This document shows, piece after piece, positions 23,244 through 23,917 of a DNA stretch of 23,917 bases. The stretch covers positions 3,163-27,079 of the forward strand of contig DHDG01000020.1 in the NCBI GenBank assembly GCA_002399265.1, written 5' to 3'. Under the pieces are notes generated by a model that saw only the letters and a program-made list of their open reading frames with translations, was not told the origin of the DNA and made no database searches. Positions within the stretch are counted from its first letter, which is position 1. Each line of letters begins with the position of its first letter. The DNA comes from Firmicutes bacterium UBA4882 (lineage in GTDB: Bacteria > Bacillota > UBA4882). Position numbers and translations under genes: made by a program.

Positions 23244-23917
23244 CAGTATTGCCCTCTCTTTCGCAGCAGCCAAAGGAAAAACGGCGTCCCGCTGAGAGCC
23301 GTCAAAATCCCGATTGGTATTTCGATCGGCGGCATGATTATCCGCGCGGCAATGTCGGCCGCGATCAAAAAGGCGGCACCCACCAGCGCTGAAGCCGGCA
23401 AAAGGATTAGATGGTCCGGACCAACCAGCAACCTGACAATATGGGGAATCATCAAACCCACAAATCCAATCACGCCACTCACTGAAACGGCAGTCGCCGC
23501 CAGCAATGAACCGGTCAAGAGCGCCCAGGCTTTGAATACCTCCACGCGCAGCCCGAGATAAAAAGCTCTTTCTTCACCGAGGGCCAGCAAATTTAGTCTG
23601 CCAGCCAGTAGGCCTGCCGAGATGAGCCCAGCCGCCAGATAAGGCAAAGTCACTTGCACGTGTTCCCAACCGCGTCCGGAAAAGCTACCCATCATCCAGA
23701 AAACCAATTTTTGCATATCTTGCTGTCGCCAGACAATTAACATAGACATCAGTGCGGTCAGGAACGAGCTAACCGCCACTCCGGCCAGCAGTAGACGTCC
23801 GACATCCACGCGCCGGTTTTTCAGCGAAAGTCCGTAAACCAAAGCCGTGGCCAGCAAAGCTCCCAGAAAGGAAAACACCGGCAGAAGTGCGATCCCGGTA
23901 GACCCGAGCCACTCAGC
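23243..23917 (-). CDS. ABC transporter permease, FecCD family (5' end outside window)
   Basis: The frame stays open to the window edge (…AEWLGSTGIALLPVFSFLGA), so the GTG near 23878 is not the start and the N-terminal third or so is missing. The visible 224 residues show repeated hydrophobic segments and FecCD marks: RLLLAGVAVSSFLTALMS, WMMGSFSGRGW, LALGEERAFYLGLRVE, VSGVIGFVGLMIPHIVRLLVGPDH, and PIEIPIGILTALSGTPFFLWLL. These match the BtuC/FhuB/FecD type that imports metal chelates. It is the upstream partner of the ATPase, with a 1-bp stop/start overlap. The periplasmic-type binding protein is probably further upstream. Confidence 0.94.
   Translation of the reverse strand, partial: AEWLGSTGIALLPVFSFLGALLATALVYGLSLKNRRVDVGRLLLAGVAVSSFLTALMSMLIVWRQQDMQKLVFWMMGSFSGRGWEHVQVTLPYLAAGLISAGLLAGRLNLLALGEERAFYLGLRVEVFKAWALLTGSLLAATAVSVSGVIGFVGLMIPHIVRLLVGPDHLILLPASALVGAAFLIAADIAARIIMPPIEIPIGILTALSGTPFFLWLLRKRGQY

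Noticed and set aside
1..23917. CRISPR arrays, tRNA or rRNA genes, intact insertion sequences
   Set aside because: None was seen on either strand; the only repeated structures are the gene duplication, the simple-sequence tracts and the REP-like hairpin.

Overview
The window looks like a chromosomal segment from an anaerobic, moderately GC-rich member of the Bacillota (Clostridia/Negativicutes/Peptococcaceae-like). I infer this from strong GGAGG-type ribosome binding sites, TTG and GTG starts, short intrinsic terminators, separate FtcD and FchA enzymes in the histidine-degradation set, and a two-[4Fe-4S] ferredoxin-tailed aldo/keto reductase. No taxonomic marker settles the genus. The left end (about 1-1750) reads more AT-rich than the rest and may be acquired DNA.

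Layout. (1) 1-1752, plus strand: two tandem paralogous genes, each joining a Phd/YefM-like antitoxin N-terminus to a Uma2 (DUF820) PD-(D/E)XK nuclease-fold domain, then a bidirectional-looking terminator. The first copy is cut by the window edge. (2) 1785-12477, minus strand: in transcription order, a possible 23-codon ORF, a PspC-domain protein, an aldo/keto reductase with a ferredoxin tail, two large helicase-nuclease genes, a class I aminotransferase, a small and probably frameshifted PspC-like gene, and serS. PspC, reductase, helicase-nuclease 1 and helicase-nuclease 2 are joined by 1, 1 and 4 bp start/stop overlaps. (3) 12486-18656, minus strand: a complete histidine-to-methenyl-tetrahydrofolate route, hutH-hutU, a strong terminator, then ftcD-hutI-fchA. 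(4) 18917-21009, plus strand: an OmpR/PhoB-type response regulator and its membrane histidine kinase, overlapping by 4 bp. (5) 21011-21943, minus strand: an exported lytic transglycosylase with an unusual acidic tail. (6) 22046-22384: a REP-like perfect inverted repeat and a small ribbon-helix-helix protein on the plus strand. (7) 22365-23917, minus strand: ATPase and partial permease of a FecCD/BtuCD-type iron-siderophore, haem or cobalamin importer.

How the genes fit together. HutH, HutU and HutI turn histidine into formiminoglutamate. FtcD moves the formimino group to tetrahydrofolate and FchA releases ammonia to give methenyl-THF, which feeds one-carbon metabolism. No hutG or hutF is seen. 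The two helicase-nucleases look like a heterodimeric double-strand-break resection motor. Both subunits carry a RecB-type nuclease core with an iron-sulfur cysteine set, and the upstream subunit has a degenerate ATPase motor. That arrangement resembles actinobacterial AdnAB more than canonical Firmicute AddAB. Those two genes, with their coupled PspC and ferredoxin-reductase partners and their simple-sequence expansions, and the tandem Phd-Uma2 fusions are the parts most worth a second look.
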